Counted from the stretch's first letter, positions 7,973-17,273 are shown. The stretch: 64,000 nt of DNA from WVXP01 sp964348095 (GCA_964348095.1 CAYGBK010000058.1:13971-77970); one strand, 5' to 3'. The notes: a model not told the origin generated them from the sequence alone. Numbers and translations are program-made.

Positions 7973-10900
7973 ATGGACAAGCTCTATGTGGGGATCGATG
8001 TCGGCTCAGTCAGTGCAGATACGGTTGTCGTCGACGAGAAAAAGCGAGTCCTTGAAAAACATTATACCCGAACCAAAGGGCAACCCCTCAGAACAGTCCA
8101 GGACGTCTTAAAGGGTCTATTAAATCACTTTACCCACGAGCAGATCGCTGGCACCTATTTCACTGGTGTAGGAGGGAAGCTTCTGTCGGAGCTTCTCGGA
8201 GGCGAGTTTGTCAATGAAATTATGGCCCAGGCGAGAAGTATAGAGCACTTTCATCCTAACGTGCGAACAATAGTAGACATCGGGGGTGAAGACTCAAAGA
8301 TGATCCTCATTGAAGAAGAGGATGGTCAGCGCAAGATCAGCGATTTTGCGATGAATACGCTTTGCGCCGCAGGAACCGGGTCCTTTCTGGATCAGCAAGC
8401 AACTCGACTGGGACTGACTATTGAAGAGTTTGGCGAGCTGGCCCTTCGGTCAGAGAATCCTCCACGAATCGCTGGCAGATGTAGTGTTTTTGCCAAGTCT
8501 GACATGATCCATCTGCAGCAGATCGCTACCCCCGATTACGACATTGTGGCGGGGCTTTGCTATGCCTTGGCGAGGAATTTCAAAAGCAATATCGGCAAGG
8601 GCAGAGCCTTCATAAGACCCATCAGTTTTCAGGGAGGGGTCGCCGCCAATGCGGGCATGCGGCGTGCATTCCTGGATGTACTCGAACTCGAGGAGAATGA
8701 CCTGGTCATTCCGGAAAACTTCGCCTTTATGGGAGCCCTCGGGGCGATCTGGGTCGGGCTCGACAACGGGATCGAGAGAGCCTTTCAAGGTCTGGAACGC
8801 CTGGAACATCATCTGGCTCACTATCAAGAAGAAAGAAGGTTTCATAAGCCCCTGACCCTTTCTGACCATCATGCCAACCGAGAGTATCCGATACGAGGAG
8901 ATTTGTCCACGGGACAACTCGTTGAGGCCTATCTTGGCCTAGACGTTGGATCGATCAGCACGAATCTTGTCGTCATCGACGAAGACGGGACCGTCCTGGC
9001 AAAGAGGTACCTCATGACCGCTGGCCGTCCCATCGAAGCTGTCCGGACAGGCTTGAAGGAGATAAGCGAGGAAATCGGCGATCGTGTGGATATTCAAAGT
9101 GTCGCAACCACTGGCTCTGGCCGTTATCTGACTGCCGATTTTGTGGGAGCCGATATTGTGAGAAATGAGATTACGGCCCAGGCGACAGCCGCCGCTTTTA
9201 TCGATCCTAAGGTAGATACAATTTTCGAAATCGGTGGGCAGGATTCCAAATACATCAGCCTCGACGACGGCGTGGTTGTTGACTTTGAGATGAACAAAGT
9301 CTGTGCGGCGGGAACAGGCAGTTTTCTTGAGGAGCAGGCCGAGAAGTTAGGGATTTCCATCAAGGAGGAGTTCGGCCAGTTGGCTTTATCCGCTAATGAA
9401 CCTGTTCGGATGGGAGAGCGGTGCACCGTCTTCATCGAGTCTGACCTTGTCCATCATCAGCAACGGGGGGCATCAACAAGTGACCTGGTCGCTGGTCTCA
9501 GCTATTCGATCGTCGAAAACTACCTCAACCGTGTCGTGGGAGACCGTCGGGTCGGGAATCGCATCTTTTTCCAGGGCGGGACGGCCTTTAACCTGGGCGT
9601 TGTCGCCGCTTTTGAGCGGGTCCTCGGAAAACCTATCACAGTGCCAGCCCACCACGACGTCACTGGTGCGATTGGCGCAGCACTTTTGGCAATGAAGGAG
9701 CGAACGTGGGAGAAGAGCCAGTTCAAGGGGTTCGATTTGAGCCAGAGAGAATATGGGATCAACACTTTCGAGTGCAAGGGATGCGAGAACCTCTGCCTGA
9801 TTCGAAAGGTCAGTATTGAAGGCGAAAAACCACTCTTTTACGGAAGCCGATGTGAAAAATACGAAGTTGTTAAACGGACCAAAGGCGTCGATCTTCCAGA
9901 TCTCTTTGCCGAGAGAGAGGAATTGCTGTTTTCCCCTTATCCCGGAGAAAAAGATCTTCCCCCAGATGCTCCTGTTATTGGTATACCGAGGCTCCTCAAC
10001 TTTCACGACCACCTTCCCTTCTGGAGAGCCTTCTTCACCGACCTCGGTTATCGTGTCGTATTGAGCGAGCCAAGCAATAAAGAACTCATTCGCAAGGGTG
10101 TGGAAACGGTCGTGGCAGAGACCTGTTTTCCCATCAAGGTCTCTCATGGCCATGTCCTCGACCTTCTGGAAAAGGGCGTGAAACGAATATTCCTTCCCAG
10201 CATTGTCAGCCTTAAAGCCCCGCGACCAGACATCCCAGTGAGTACCGTATGCCCTTACGTCCAGAGCTTTCCTTACACGGTCAAGTCTTCCATCGACTTC
10301 AAAGCCTTTGGGGCCAAGATTCTTCACCCTGTTATCCATTTTGGATTGGATAGGAAAGACCTGGAAAAGGAACTCATTCAATTCGGAAAAACTCTTCGAC
10401 GGAGCGCTTCCCGTGTCCGGAGGGCTTTTGCCAGAGCTGAAGTGAATCAGGGCCGTTTCCGCGAGGCTGTTCTTCGACGGGGACAGGAGGTTCTCGATAA
10501 CCTCGCCCCCGGACAGAAACTGATGGTCATCATTGGCCGCCCTTACAACACGTGCGATTCAGGAGTCAATCTCGATCTTCCGAAAAAACTGAAAGAACTT
10601 GGAGAGCTGGCAATTCCGATGGATTTCCTCCCCCTCGATGACATGGCTGATCGTGACGGAATCAAAGAAATGTACTGGCGATATGGGCAGAGGATTCTCT
10701 GCGCAGGGCATCTGGTCAAGGAGACTTCTCATCTCGAGGGAATTTACATTACAAATTTTGGTTGCGGCGCCGACTCCTTTATCGGTCATTTCTTTAGGGA
10801 TTCAATGAAAGGCACCCCGTATCTCCAATTAGAGATCGATGAACATTCTGCCGACGCTGGCGCCATTACGCGCTGTGAAGCTTTTCTGGACAGCCTCAAA

Positions 10901-12163
10901 AACGTCAAGCCTGCGGCCGCGATAGCTACGCCTCGGGAAAGGGTGGCGACCGACAGAACCCGGAAGATCTACATTCCTTATATGTGCGATCATGCATACG
11001 CAACAGCTGCCGCCTTTCGCGCCTGTGGAGTCGATGCTGACGTATTCCCTCAACAGGACGAGGAAACGATGATTTGGGGGCGAAAGTTCACGACAGGAAA
11101 GGAGTGTTACCCATGCATTCTGACCACCGGTGATATGGTCAAGCTAGTGAAACGCGATGATTTCGAGCGGCACCGGGCAGCCTTTTTCATGCCTTCAGGA
11201 AGCGGCCCCTGTCGATTCGGTCAGTACCACAGGTTCCATCGCCTGGTCCTAGATGACCTGGGGTTCTTTGAGGTCCCTATCTATTCGCCCGACCAGGACG
11301 AATCTCTTTATTCGGATTTCGGCATTATCGGGGGAAAATTTCTACGACTTGGGTGGCAGGCGATTGTTGCCATCGATCTTTTGACGAAGAAGCTCCTCGA
11401 AACCCGTCCCTACGAAAAGAACTCAGGAGAAACAAATCGCGTCTACCAAGAATGTCTCTCCCTCGTGTGCAAAACAATTGAGGCCGAGGGCGATTTGGAG
11501 AAAGCGATGATGAGATGCCGGGATCGATTGAATGCTGTTGAGACCGACGGGCATGATCAGAGGCCATTAATCGGCATCGTTGGAGAGATTTATGTCCGAT
11601 CTAACCCGTTTGCCAATGAAAATGTCATCGAGAAAGTGGAGCAGTTTGGTGGGGAGGCATGGCTGGCACCTATTACCGAATGGATTCACTATGTCAACGC
11701 CATGGGACGCAGAAGAACGCTAAAAAGGAAGCACTTTTCTAACCTCCTAAGAATAGCCTTGACTGAGTACTATCAGAAGAAGGATGAGCACAGGCTGGAA
11801 AAGATTTTCAGACGTCACCTCCGCCACGGCGAAGAGCCCTCGACTCGGGACGTCCTCCGCAAAGCGAGTCCCTTTCTGCATGATTCATTTGAAGGGGAGG
11901 CCATACTCAGTATGGGAAAAACTGTCGACTTCTGTAAGAAAGGGGCCAGCGGGGTCATCAATGTGATGCCCTTCACCTGCATGCCCGGGACGGTTGTCAG
12001 CGCACTTCTCAAGCGATACCGTGAAGAAAACAACAACCTTCCCGTCCTGAATATGGCCTATGATGGCCAGGAACAGACCAACACCCTGACTCGCATTGAG
12101 GCTTTCATGCATCAGGCGAGGCAGTACCACCAGCAGAGAGCTCGTCGGAGAAAATCCCATTGA
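7973..12163 (+). CDS. Giant acyl-CoA dehydratase activase-related fusion protein (two BadF/BcrA/HgdC-type ATPase modules plus dehydratase-like C-terminal region)
   Basis: 1396 residues, starting at an ATG preceded by AGGAGAACGGAG. Module 1 (about 1-270) opens with VGIDVGSVSADTVVVDE, has VDIGGEDSKM near 101-110, CAAGTGSF from C131 and GRCSVFAKSDMIH with C170. Module 2 (about 320-590) repeats it: LGLDVGSISTNLVVIDE, EIGGQDSKY, CAAGTGSFLEEQ, GERCTVFIESDLV. These are ASKHA-fold ATPases. In stand-alone activators, cysteines at equivalent positions bind one [4Fe-4S] cluster at the dimer interface, and ATP-driven electron injection activates 2-hydroxyacyl-CoA dehydratases or benzoyl-CoA reductases. 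Then come CKGCENLC (cysteines near 606-612) and a long region with further cysteines (AETCFPIKVSHGHV, FGCGADSF, GKECYPCI, SGPCRFGQYHR) resembling the DUF2229/HgdB-like dehydratase part. The electron acceptor or substrate is unknown; no separate dehydratase subunit is adjacent. Confidence 0.88.
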   Translation: MDKLYVGIDVGSVSADTVVVDEKKRVLEKHYTRTKGQPLRTVQDVLKGLLNHFTHEQIAGTYFTGVGGKLLSELLGGEFVNEIMAQARSIEHFHPNVRTIVDIGGEDSKMILIEEEDGQRKISDFAMNTLCAAGTGSFLDQQATRLGLTIEEFGELALRSENPPRIAGRCSVFAKSDMIHLQQIATPDYDIVAGLCYALARNFKSNIGKGRAFIRPISFQGGVAANAGMRRAFLDVLELEENDLVIPENFAFMGALGAIWVGLDNGIERAFQGLERLEHHLAHYQEERRFHKPLTLSDHHANREYPIRGDLSTGQLVEAYLGLDVGSISTNLVVIDEDGTVLAKRYLMTAGRPIEAVRTGLKEISEEIGDRVDIQSVATTGSGRYLTADFVGADIVRNEITAQATAAAFIDPKVDTIFEIGGQDSKYISLDDGVVVDFEMNKVCAAGTGSFLEEQAEKLGISIKEEFGQLALSANEPVRMGERCTVFIESDLVHHQQRGASTSDLVAGLSYSIVENYLNRVVGDRRVGNRIFFQGGTAFNLGVVAAFERVLGKPITVPAHHDVTGAIGAALLAMKERTWEKSQFKGFDLSQREYGINTFECKGCENLCLIRKVSIEGEKPLFYGSRCEKYEVVKRTKGVDLPDLFAEREELLFSPYPGEKDLPPDAPVIGIPRLLNFHDHLPFWRAFFTDLGYRVVLSEPSNKELIRKGVETVVAETCFPIKVSHGHVLDLLEKGVKRIFLPSIVSLKAPRPDIPVSTVCPYVQSFPYTVKSSIDFKAFGAKILHPVIHFGLDRKDLEKELIQFGKTLRRSASRVRRAFARAEVNQGRFREAVLRRGQEVLDNLAPGQKLMVIIGRPYNTCDSGVNLDLPKKLKELGELAIPMDFLPLDDMADRDGIKEMYWRYGQRILCAGHLVKETSHLEGIYITNFGCGADSFIGHFFRDSMKGTPYLQLEIDEHSADAGAITRCEAFLDSLKNVKPAAAIATPRERVATDRTRKIYIPYMCDHAYATAAAFRACGVDADVFPQQDEETMIWGRKFTTGKECYPCILTTGDMVKLVKRDDFERHRAAFFMPSGSGPCRFGQYHRFHRLVLDDLGFFEVPIYSPDQDESLYSDFGIIGGKFLRLGWQAIVAIDLLTKKLLETRPYEKNSGETNRVYQECLSLVCKTIEAEGDLEKAMMRCRDRLNAVETDGHDQRPLIGIVGEIYVRSNPFANENVIEKVEQFGGEAWLAPITEWIHYVNAMGRRRTLKRKHFSNLLRIALTEYYQKKDEHRLEKIFRRHLRHGEEPSTRDVLRKASPFLHDSFEGEAILSMGKTVDFCKKGASGVINVMPFTCMPGTVVSALLKRYREENNNLPVLNMAYDGQEQTNTLTRIEAFMHQARQYHQQRARRRKSH

Positions 12164-12852
12164 GGCGTGACAGCGGGACTGCTGAGGACTCTCCCAGACT
12201 TGAAGCCGTTATTTTTGACATGGACGGTGTGATAGCCGACACGGAGCCCTTTCACGCTCACGCCTATGTTGAAGTATTCAAAAGATTTGGAATCCGGGTC
12301 TCAAAAAAAGAGTATCGAAAAGCGATCACAGAGGACGGAAAGACGACCGCCACATGGTTTGTGCAACTCGGCGGTGATCCTGAAATGATCGACGACGTGT
12401 ACAAGCAGAAGGACCAGATCTATTTTCCACTGCTGAAAAAACGGGGATCACCGAGGCCAGGTTTGTTCAGCCTTCTCTCGGACCTCCAAGGGTCAGGGGT
12501 CGCATGCGCCCTGGCCACAAGTGCACGAGGCGTTAACTCAAGATTCATCTTAGATCTATTTGAGCTCAAGGAGTTTTTTACCGTCAGTCTCGCCCTCGAA
12601 GACGTAACCCATCCAAAACCCCATCCCGATGTGTTTCTTCTGGCTTTGAAACGGCTCTCAGCGCACCCAAAGCGGACCGTGGTGCTGGAGGACGCCCCAA
12701 AGGGTGTTCGTGCCGCCTTCGATGCCGGAATCCCTGTCGTCGCCGTGCGCACACCCTGGACCCGTCACTATCGTTTCGACGGTGCTTCCCTCGTGGTTGA
12801 TTCCTTAGAAGAGCTGTCCGTCGAGAGACTCACGAGCCTCCTGCCCACATAA
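12160..12852 (+). CDS. HAD-superfamily hydrolase, beta-phosphoglucomutase-like
   Basis: 230 residues with all HAD motifs: VIFDMDGVIADTEP (catalytic aspartates, motif I), a threonine/serine motif II in ALATSAR, the motif III lysine in HPKPHPDVFL, and VLEDAPKGVRAAFDAG (motif IV acidic pair). A helical cap lies between motifs I and II, as in beta-phosphoglucomutase and phosphoglycolate phosphatase relatives. The apparent start is TTG at 12160, overlapping the TGA of the preceding gene by two bases. No ATG occurs in frame before DMDGV, so translational coupling to the activase fusion gene is likely. Substrate cannot be deduced. Confidence 0.85.
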   Translation: MRRDSGTAEDSPRLEAVIFDMDGVIADTEPFHAHAYVEVFKRFGIRVSKKEYRKAITEDGKTTATWFVQLGGDPEMIDDVYKQKDQIYFPLLKKRGSPRPGLFSLLSDLQGSGVACALATSARGVNSRFILDLFELKEFFTVSLALEDVTHPKPHPDVFLLALKRLSAHPKRTVVLEDAPKGVRAAFDAGIPVVAVRTPWTRHYRFDGASLVVDSLEELSVERLTSLLPT

Positions 12853-12917
12853 ACGCTTTTTTGAGTGATCGCAAGAAGCCGTCGCGCCAAAAACTCTTGC
12901 TGAAAACCTGCCCTGTG

Positions 12918-12965
12918 ACCTCTCACCGAGCATGGAGAGGTTCAGAGAAAAGGTCTTCTTTTTTT
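12918..12965 (+). terminator. Possible terminator after the HAD gene
   Basis: ACCTCTC at 12918-12924 pairs perfectly with GAGAGGT at 12935-12941, and a run of seven T's lies at 12959-12965. The 17-base distance between stem and T-run is too long for a textbook intrinsic terminator. It sits in the 223-base gap between the converging HAD and ligA genes, where a terminator is expected. Confidence 0.35.
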
Positions 12966-13075
12966 CATTGGATATGTGCCATGACTGTGAGGGGTGAGCT
13001 GTGTCATTTGTCATGATGATTCTCATGTCCATCGACGGATCCAGCTTCTCCCTTTTTTGTCATCGCCCCTTTAGG

Positions 13076-15082
13076 TTAGCTGATCAACTTTTTGAATTGC
13101 TGTTCGGTGATGATCCGGACGCCGAGGTCCCGAGCCCGTTCGACCTTGGACCCTGGGTTCGCACCCACAACGATGTAGTCCACCTTCTTGCTGACGGTCG
13201 AGGCCGTCTTTCCTCCCAGGGACTCAACGAGACTTCGGGCCTCCTCCCGGTGGAGCGATTCGAGGGTTCCAGTGAAGACGAAAGTTTTCCCCCCGAGTTT
13301 CTCTGGCAGATCCTTTGAGGGCTCCTCGATCTTGAATCCAGCCTCCCCCAGACGCCTTAAGGTCTCCAGGTTCTTCGGATCTTGAAAAAACCTGACAACA
13401 CTCTGAGCAACCTCGGGACCCACCTCATTGATGGCTGTTAGCTCCTCTCCTGTTGCCCTGGAAAGCCTTTGGACGGATCCGAACTCTCGTGCCAGGATTT
13501 CTGATAGGTGCTCTCCCACATGCCGAATGCCCAGGCCGTAGAGAAACCGGGAGAGCGATTTTGTCTTGCTCTTATCTATCTCATCTATGATGTTTTGCGC
13601 CGACTTATCCGCCATCCTCTCCAGAGAGGCAAGTGTCTTATTGTCTAAAAGGTAGAGATCGGCAATATCCTTCACGAGACCTCGGTCGACCAACTGATTC
13701 ACCAGCTTCGTCCCCAGCCCGTCGATGTCCATGGCCCGCTTTGAGGCGAAATGCTTGATGCTTCCCTTGAGTTGGGCTGAACAGGACAGGCTGATGCAAC
13801 GGTGCGCCACCTCGCCAGGCAGGCGGACGACGTCCCCGCCGCAGACGGGACAGTTTTCAGGAATCTTGTAAGGACTCGGCCCTCCCTTTCTTTTTTCTTT
13901 CATCACGCCGACCACCTCTGGAATCACATCGCCGGCCCGCTGAATAACTACGGTGTCGCCAATACGCACATCTTTCCGGTCGATTTCGTCCTGGTTGTGA
14001 AGGGTAGCGTGACTTATCTGGGCTCCCCCAACCGAGACCGGTTCAAGCTCAGCAACTGGCGTGATCACTCCAGTTCTGCCCACAGACGGAATGATGTTTA
14101 CGATTGTCGTAACAGCCTGGTGAGCCGGAAATTTAAAAGCCAGGGCCCACCGGGGACTTCTCGACACGTGCCCCAGTTTCATCTGAAGATCCAGCTTGTT
14201 GACCTTGAGAACGACACCATCGATTTCGTACGGAAGGGTTTCCCTCTGGTTCATCATTTCACCGTAATACTCGACAGCTTCATCGACTCCTGGACACCGC
14301 CTGACTATTGGATTGACTCTCAGGCCCCATTTGGGAACGGTTTGGAGAAACTCCCACTGGGTTTGAAAAGATACTCCCCTGACCATCCCAAATCCGTAGC
14401 AAAATATTTTGAGAGGCCGAGAGGCGGTTACCTTAGAATCGAGTTGGCGAAGTGATCCGGCCGCTGCGTTTCGAGGATTGGCGAAAACCGGTTCGTCCTG
14501 CTCCTCACGCCTTCGATTCAGCGCCTCAAAATCGTTCACCTCCATGTAGACTTCTCCCCTGATCTCAATGAGTTCCGGAGTGGGTATTTCTCCTTCCTGG
14601 AGAATAAGTGGAATCGTCTTGACTGTTCTCAGATTTTCGGTGACCTTTTCTCCCGTAAAACCATCGCCCCGGGTAGAACCCACGACCAAGGTCCCCCGCT
14701 CATACACGAGTTCAACGGCCACACCATCCATCTTCGGCTCAACGACATATTCGATCGCCTCCTGGCTCGAAAGGAACCGTTTGACTCGCTGATCGAACTC
14801 CCGTGCCTCGGTCTCATCCATTGCGTTCGCTAGGCTCAGCATAGGAAGCCTGTGGGCGACAGGCTCGAAAATATCACGTGGCGGGGCGCCCACTCTCTGG
14901 GTCGGAGAATTTGGATCGTAAAGGTCAGGATATTGTTTTTCAAGGTCCTCAAGGTGTCTCATCAGATTGTCGTATTCAGCGTCAGGAATCTCCGGGGCGT
15001 CCAGGACATAATACCGATAGTTATGGTACTCGATCTTTTTTCGGAGACCCTCGACTTTTCGCCGAATCGATTCATCAGCCAC
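13076..15082 (-). CDS. ligA: NAD-dependent DNA ligase
   Basis: 668 residues from a GTG at 15082, preceded by GGAGGGGG nine bases away. An in-frame TTG at 15106 would add eight residues. The order of domains is complete: Ia domain with YHNYRYYVLDAPEIPDAEYD, adenylation domain with the nucleophilic lysine in EPKMDGVA (about residue 117), OB fold, a four-cysteine zinc finger (CPVCGG ... HRCISLSCSAQ), helix-hairpin-helix repeats (DIDGLGTKLVNQLV, GIRHVGEHLSEILA, EVGPEVAQSVV), and a C-terminal BRCT domain from about residue 590 (GGKTFVFTGTLES). Length is normal. It seals nicks in replication and repair and is transcribed divergently from the dcw cluster. Confidence 0.97.
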   Translation of the reverse strand: MADESIRRKVEGLRKKIEYHNYRYYVLDAPEIPDAEYDNLMRHLEDLEKQYPDLYDPNSPTQRVGAPPRDIFEPVAHRLPMLSLANAMDETEAREFDQRVKRFLSSQEAIEYVVEPKMDGVAVELVYERGTLVVGSTRGDGFTGEKVTENLRTVKTIPLILQEGEIPTPELIEIRGEVYMEVNDFEALNRRREEQDEPVFANPRNAAAGSLRQLDSKVTASRPLKIFCYGFGMVRGVSFQTQWEFLQTVPKWGLRVNPIVRRCPGVDEAVEYYGEMMNQRETLPYEIDGVVLKVNKLDLQMKLGHVSRSPRWALAFKFPAHQAVTTIVNIIPSVGRTGVITPVAELEPVSVGGAQISHATLHNQDEIDRKDVRIGDTVVIQRAGDVIPEVVGVMKEKRKGGPSPYKIPENCPVCGGDVVRLPGEVAHRCISLSCSAQLKGSIKHFASKRAMDIDGLGTKLVNQLVDRGLVKDIADLYLLDNKTLASLERMADKSAQNIIDEIDKSKTKSLSRFLYGLGIRHVGEHLSEILAREFGSVQRLSRATGEELTAINEVGPEVAQSVVRFFQDPKNLETLRRLGEAGFKIEEPSKDLPEKLGGKTFVFTGTLESLHREEARSLVESLGGKTASTVSKKVDYIVVGANPGSKVERARDLGVRIITEQQFKKLIS

Positions 15083-15349
15083 CTGTCGCCACCCCCTCCG
15101 TGCCAAATTCTAAAAAGCGGCACAACCTGCGTCAATCAACATCTGCCGTTGCTCGATTCTTCTCTCATTAGAGAGAACTCAAATTAGGAAACATTAGAAA
15201 CCTTTATAATCAGTAAGTTAAGACAATAGAACTAGAATCTATTTTATGATTTTTTATCTAATAAACTGTACTTGTTAACTCTTGTTTCACAAAATGCGAC
15301 ATTTCAGCGGAAAACCTCAACAAATTTCGCAAAAATGGAGATAAACCCC

Positions 15350-15378
15350 TTGACAAATGTGAGAAAACCGAATATTAA
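15350..15378 (+). promoter_or_regulatory. Promoter of the dcw cluster (Pmra-like)
   Basis: A perfect TTGACA at 15350-15355, a 17-base spacer, and TATTAA at 15373-15378. The predicted start at about 15385 falls inside the tandem MraZ-type repeats. This arrangement suits repression of the whole division cluster by its first product. Confidence 0.75.
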
Positions 15379-15380
15379 AC

Positions 15381-15410
15381 AAGGGTGGTCCAAAGTGGAT
15401 CGAAGTGGAT
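15381..15410 (+). promoter_or_regulatory. MraZ-box: three tandem 10-bp GTGG repeats
   Basis: Three consecutive 10-bp units share the core RRGTGG: AAGGGTGGTC, CAAAGTGGAT and CGAAGTGGAT. MraZ proteins are AbrB-fold oligomers known to bind short direct GTGG/TGGG repeats with helical-turn periodicity upstream of their own gene. Exact 10-bp spacing, position overlapping the transcription start and location 31 bases before mraZ make autoregulation the natural reading. Confidence 0.75.
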
Positions 15411-15440
15411 TAGTTCACCCTTAGAACAGGATAAGCCGGC

Positions 15441-15884
15441 ATGATGTTCCGTGGGAGGTATGAACATACGATCGATTCGAAAGGGAGAATCAAAATCCCT
15501 TCCAGATACTGGGACGTCCTCCAAAAGAGGTACGACCAGAATCTGATTATCACAAATTTCGACGGTTGTCTATCCGCATTTCCATTGAAAGAATGGGGTG
15601 TCGTTGAAGAACGGATCCGCGGCCTCCCAACAATGAAGCGAGAGGTTCGTTACTTTAAGAGGTTCTTCCTCGGGGGGGCTGTGGACTGCTTGGTAGACAA
15701 ACAGCGTCGGATCCTAATCCCTCAATCCCTCAGGGGCTATGCAGGGCTCACGCGGGATGTTGTCTTTGTCGGGGTGATCAATCGATTCGAGATTTGGGCA
15801 AAAGAGAAACTCGATCCTCAAATGGACGTGGTCCATAAGAAATCCGAGGAGATCTTTGAATCACTCGGCGATCTCGTTTTCTAA
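15441..15884 (+). CDS. mraZ: Transcriptional regulator MraZ
   Basis: 147 residues, the usual MraZ size. It has two SpoVT/AbrB-like halves. The first starts FRGRYEHTIDSKGRIKIPSRY (DxKGR motif); the second has VDKQRRILIPQSLRGYAGL, where the usual DxxGR is DKQRR, a small departure. Two adjacent ATGs (15441, 15444) could serve as the start. MraZ represses its own promoter and is first in the dcw operon. Matching repeats lie directly upstream. Confidence 0.96.
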   Translation: MMFRGRYEHTIDSKGRIKIPSRYWDVLQKRYDQNLIITNFDGCLSAFPLKEWGVVEERIRGLPTMKREVRYFKRFFLGGAVDCLVDKQRRILIPQSLRGYAGLTRDVVFVGVINRFEIWAKEKLDPQMDVVHKKSEEIFESLGDLVF

Positions 15885-15952
15885 CTCTTGGCTGATACTG
15901 TCGTACGGTGCAAGGAGGGGGTGAGAAGAGACATAACTGGGCAGAGGGGCTC

Positions 15953-16885
15953 ATGGTTCACCACCATCCAGTGCTCTTGGAAGAGGTAATCACTTACTTG
16001 GCGTGCCGGGATGGAAAGAACTACATTGACTGCACGGTGGGTGGCGGCGGCCATGCCTCTCAGATCCTGGGAAAAAACTCTCCCACCGGAAGACTTTTAG
16101 GCATCGACTGGGATCGAGAGGCAATTCGTATCGCGACGGAACGCCTGAAGCGATACGGGAGGCGGGTTATACTCGTCCTCGATAACTTCTCGAATCTCAG
16201 TGCCATTGTTAGGGAAAACGCGTTTGGACCCGTGGACGGTATCCTGCTCGATCTGGGAGTCTCCACATTTCAACTGGAAGATGCCCAGCGGGGTTTCAGC
16301 TTCAGGTTTGAAGGTCCCCTCGACATGAGAATGGATTCCAGCCGCAGGGAAACGGCCTCAGATCTAATCAACGGCCTGCCGGCTCGAGAATTGGAAAGGC
16401 TTCTGAGAACCTATGGAGAGAGGCGGTGGGCCAAGAGGATCAGCCGAGTTATTGAGAAGCACCGACAGAAAAATGTCATAACGACCACCACCGAACTCAG
16501 AAATATTGTTCATTCCGCTATTCCTGCTTCATTCCATTCGAAACGAATTGATGCAGCGACCAAGACCTTCATGGCTCTCCGGATCGCTGTCAATAAGGAA
16601 CTGGATAATCTCAAGAAGGTTTTAACGGAGGCTGTTTCGGTGCTCGAGAGTGGAGGAAGAATCTGTATCATCTCTTTTCACTCGCTTGAAGATCGACTTG
16701 TCAAAGAGTTTTTTCGGATGGCAGAAAAAGGATGCACCTGTCCGCCGCGGCTTCCCCAATGCGTGTGTCATGGAGAAAAGACGCTCCACATTGTAGAGGC
16801 GAAACCGGTATCTCCGTCCCGGAATGAGATCATCCAAAATCCGCGAGCACGAAGCGCAAAGCTGAGGGTCGCAGAGAGGGTCTGA
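15953..16885 (+). CDS. rsmH: 16S rRNA (cytosine1402-N4)-methyltransferase RsmH (MraW)
   Basis: 310 residues from the ATG at 15953, with GAGGGGC eight bases upstream. The open frame extends back to a GTG at 15908, but the conserved HHPVLLEEV segment starts immediately after 15953. The SAM-binding motif is DCTVGGGGHASQIL near residues 27-40, followed by GIDWDREAI and DGILLDLGVSTFQLEDAQRGFSF, and the late ISFHSLEDRLVKEFFR and NPRARSAKLRVAERV signatures are intact. The cysteines in CTCPPRLPQCVCHG are also family-typical. Confidence 0.97.
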   Translation: MVHHHPVLLEEVITYLACRDGKNYIDCTVGGGGHASQILGKNSPTGRLLGIDWDREAIRIATERLKRYGRRVILVLDNFSNLSAIVRENAFGPVDGILLDLGVSTFQLEDAQRGFSFRFEGPLDMRMDSSRRETASDLINGLPARELERLLRTYGERRWAKRISRVIEKHRQKNVITTTTELRNIVHSAIPASFHSKRIDAATKTFMALRIAVNKELDNLKKVLTEAVSVLESGGRICIISFHSLEDRLVKEFFRMAEKGCTCPPRLPQCVCHGEKTLHIVEAKPVSPSRNEIIQNPRARSAKLRVAERV

Positions 16886-16925
16886 GAGGAAAATCTCGCT
16901 GAGGAACCAGTCAGGAGGATTGACC

Positions 16926-17273
16926 ATGGGCAGCGTCGCTTCTGATTTTCTCTTGGAAACACGATCGTGGGATCGGGAGAACCGACTAGACCGCGCTGCC
17001 GGGAGAGGTATCAAACCCTTCGCCCTCACACTGACGGTCATCACCAGTTTGATCATCTTCACCCTGTTTTTTGTATGGTCCAGGCTCTGGGTAATCAATC
17101 TGGGCTACAGGATCTCGGAGACTCTCAAAGAACAGGAGGAGCTGATTGAGGTGAACCGGAAACTCAAGATCGAAAGAGCGATCTACGTGTCTCCAGAGAA
17201 GATCCGTTCCGATGCTAAGAAGAGGCTCGGTATGAGGGAGCCTCAAGAGAACCAGATCCGGTATATAAAATGA
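16926..17273 (+). CDS. ftsL: Cell division protein FtsL-like
   Basis: 115 residues. The ATG at 16926 has AGGAGG at 16913-16918, seven bases away. A basic cytoplasmic tail of about 33 residues leads to one transmembrane segment (about 34-55, LTLTVITSLIIFTLFFVWS). A coiled-coil-like periplasmic part follows (ISETLKEQEELIEVNRKLKIE), ending in VSPEKIRSDAKKRLGM, the usual FtsL end. FtsL forms the FtsQLB scaffold that activates FtsWI. Its sequence is poorly conserved; topology and position between rsmH and ftsI decide the call. The stop overlaps the ftsI ATG by four bases. Confidence 0.88.
   Translation: MGSVASDFLLETRSWDRENRLDRAAGRGIKPFALTLTVITSLIIFTLFFVWSRLWVINLGYRISETLKEQEELIEVNRKLKIERAIYVSPEKIRSDAKKRLGMREPQENQIRYIK

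Larger units (their letters stand above)
15083..15440. other. AT-rich divergent control region between ligA and mraZ
   Basis: 358 bases, clearly AT-richer than the neighbouring genes, especially 15185-15300. It holds the mraZ promoter and MraZ-type repeats listed separately. It presumably also holds the ligA promoter on the other strand, although I could not choose one convincing -35/-10 pair there. No gene is seen. Confidence 0.6.

Noticed and set aside
9473..10381. 302-codon minus-strand open frame
   Set aside because: Lies entirely within the activase fusion gene in antisense; no ribosome-binding site or domain, a codon-bias shadow.
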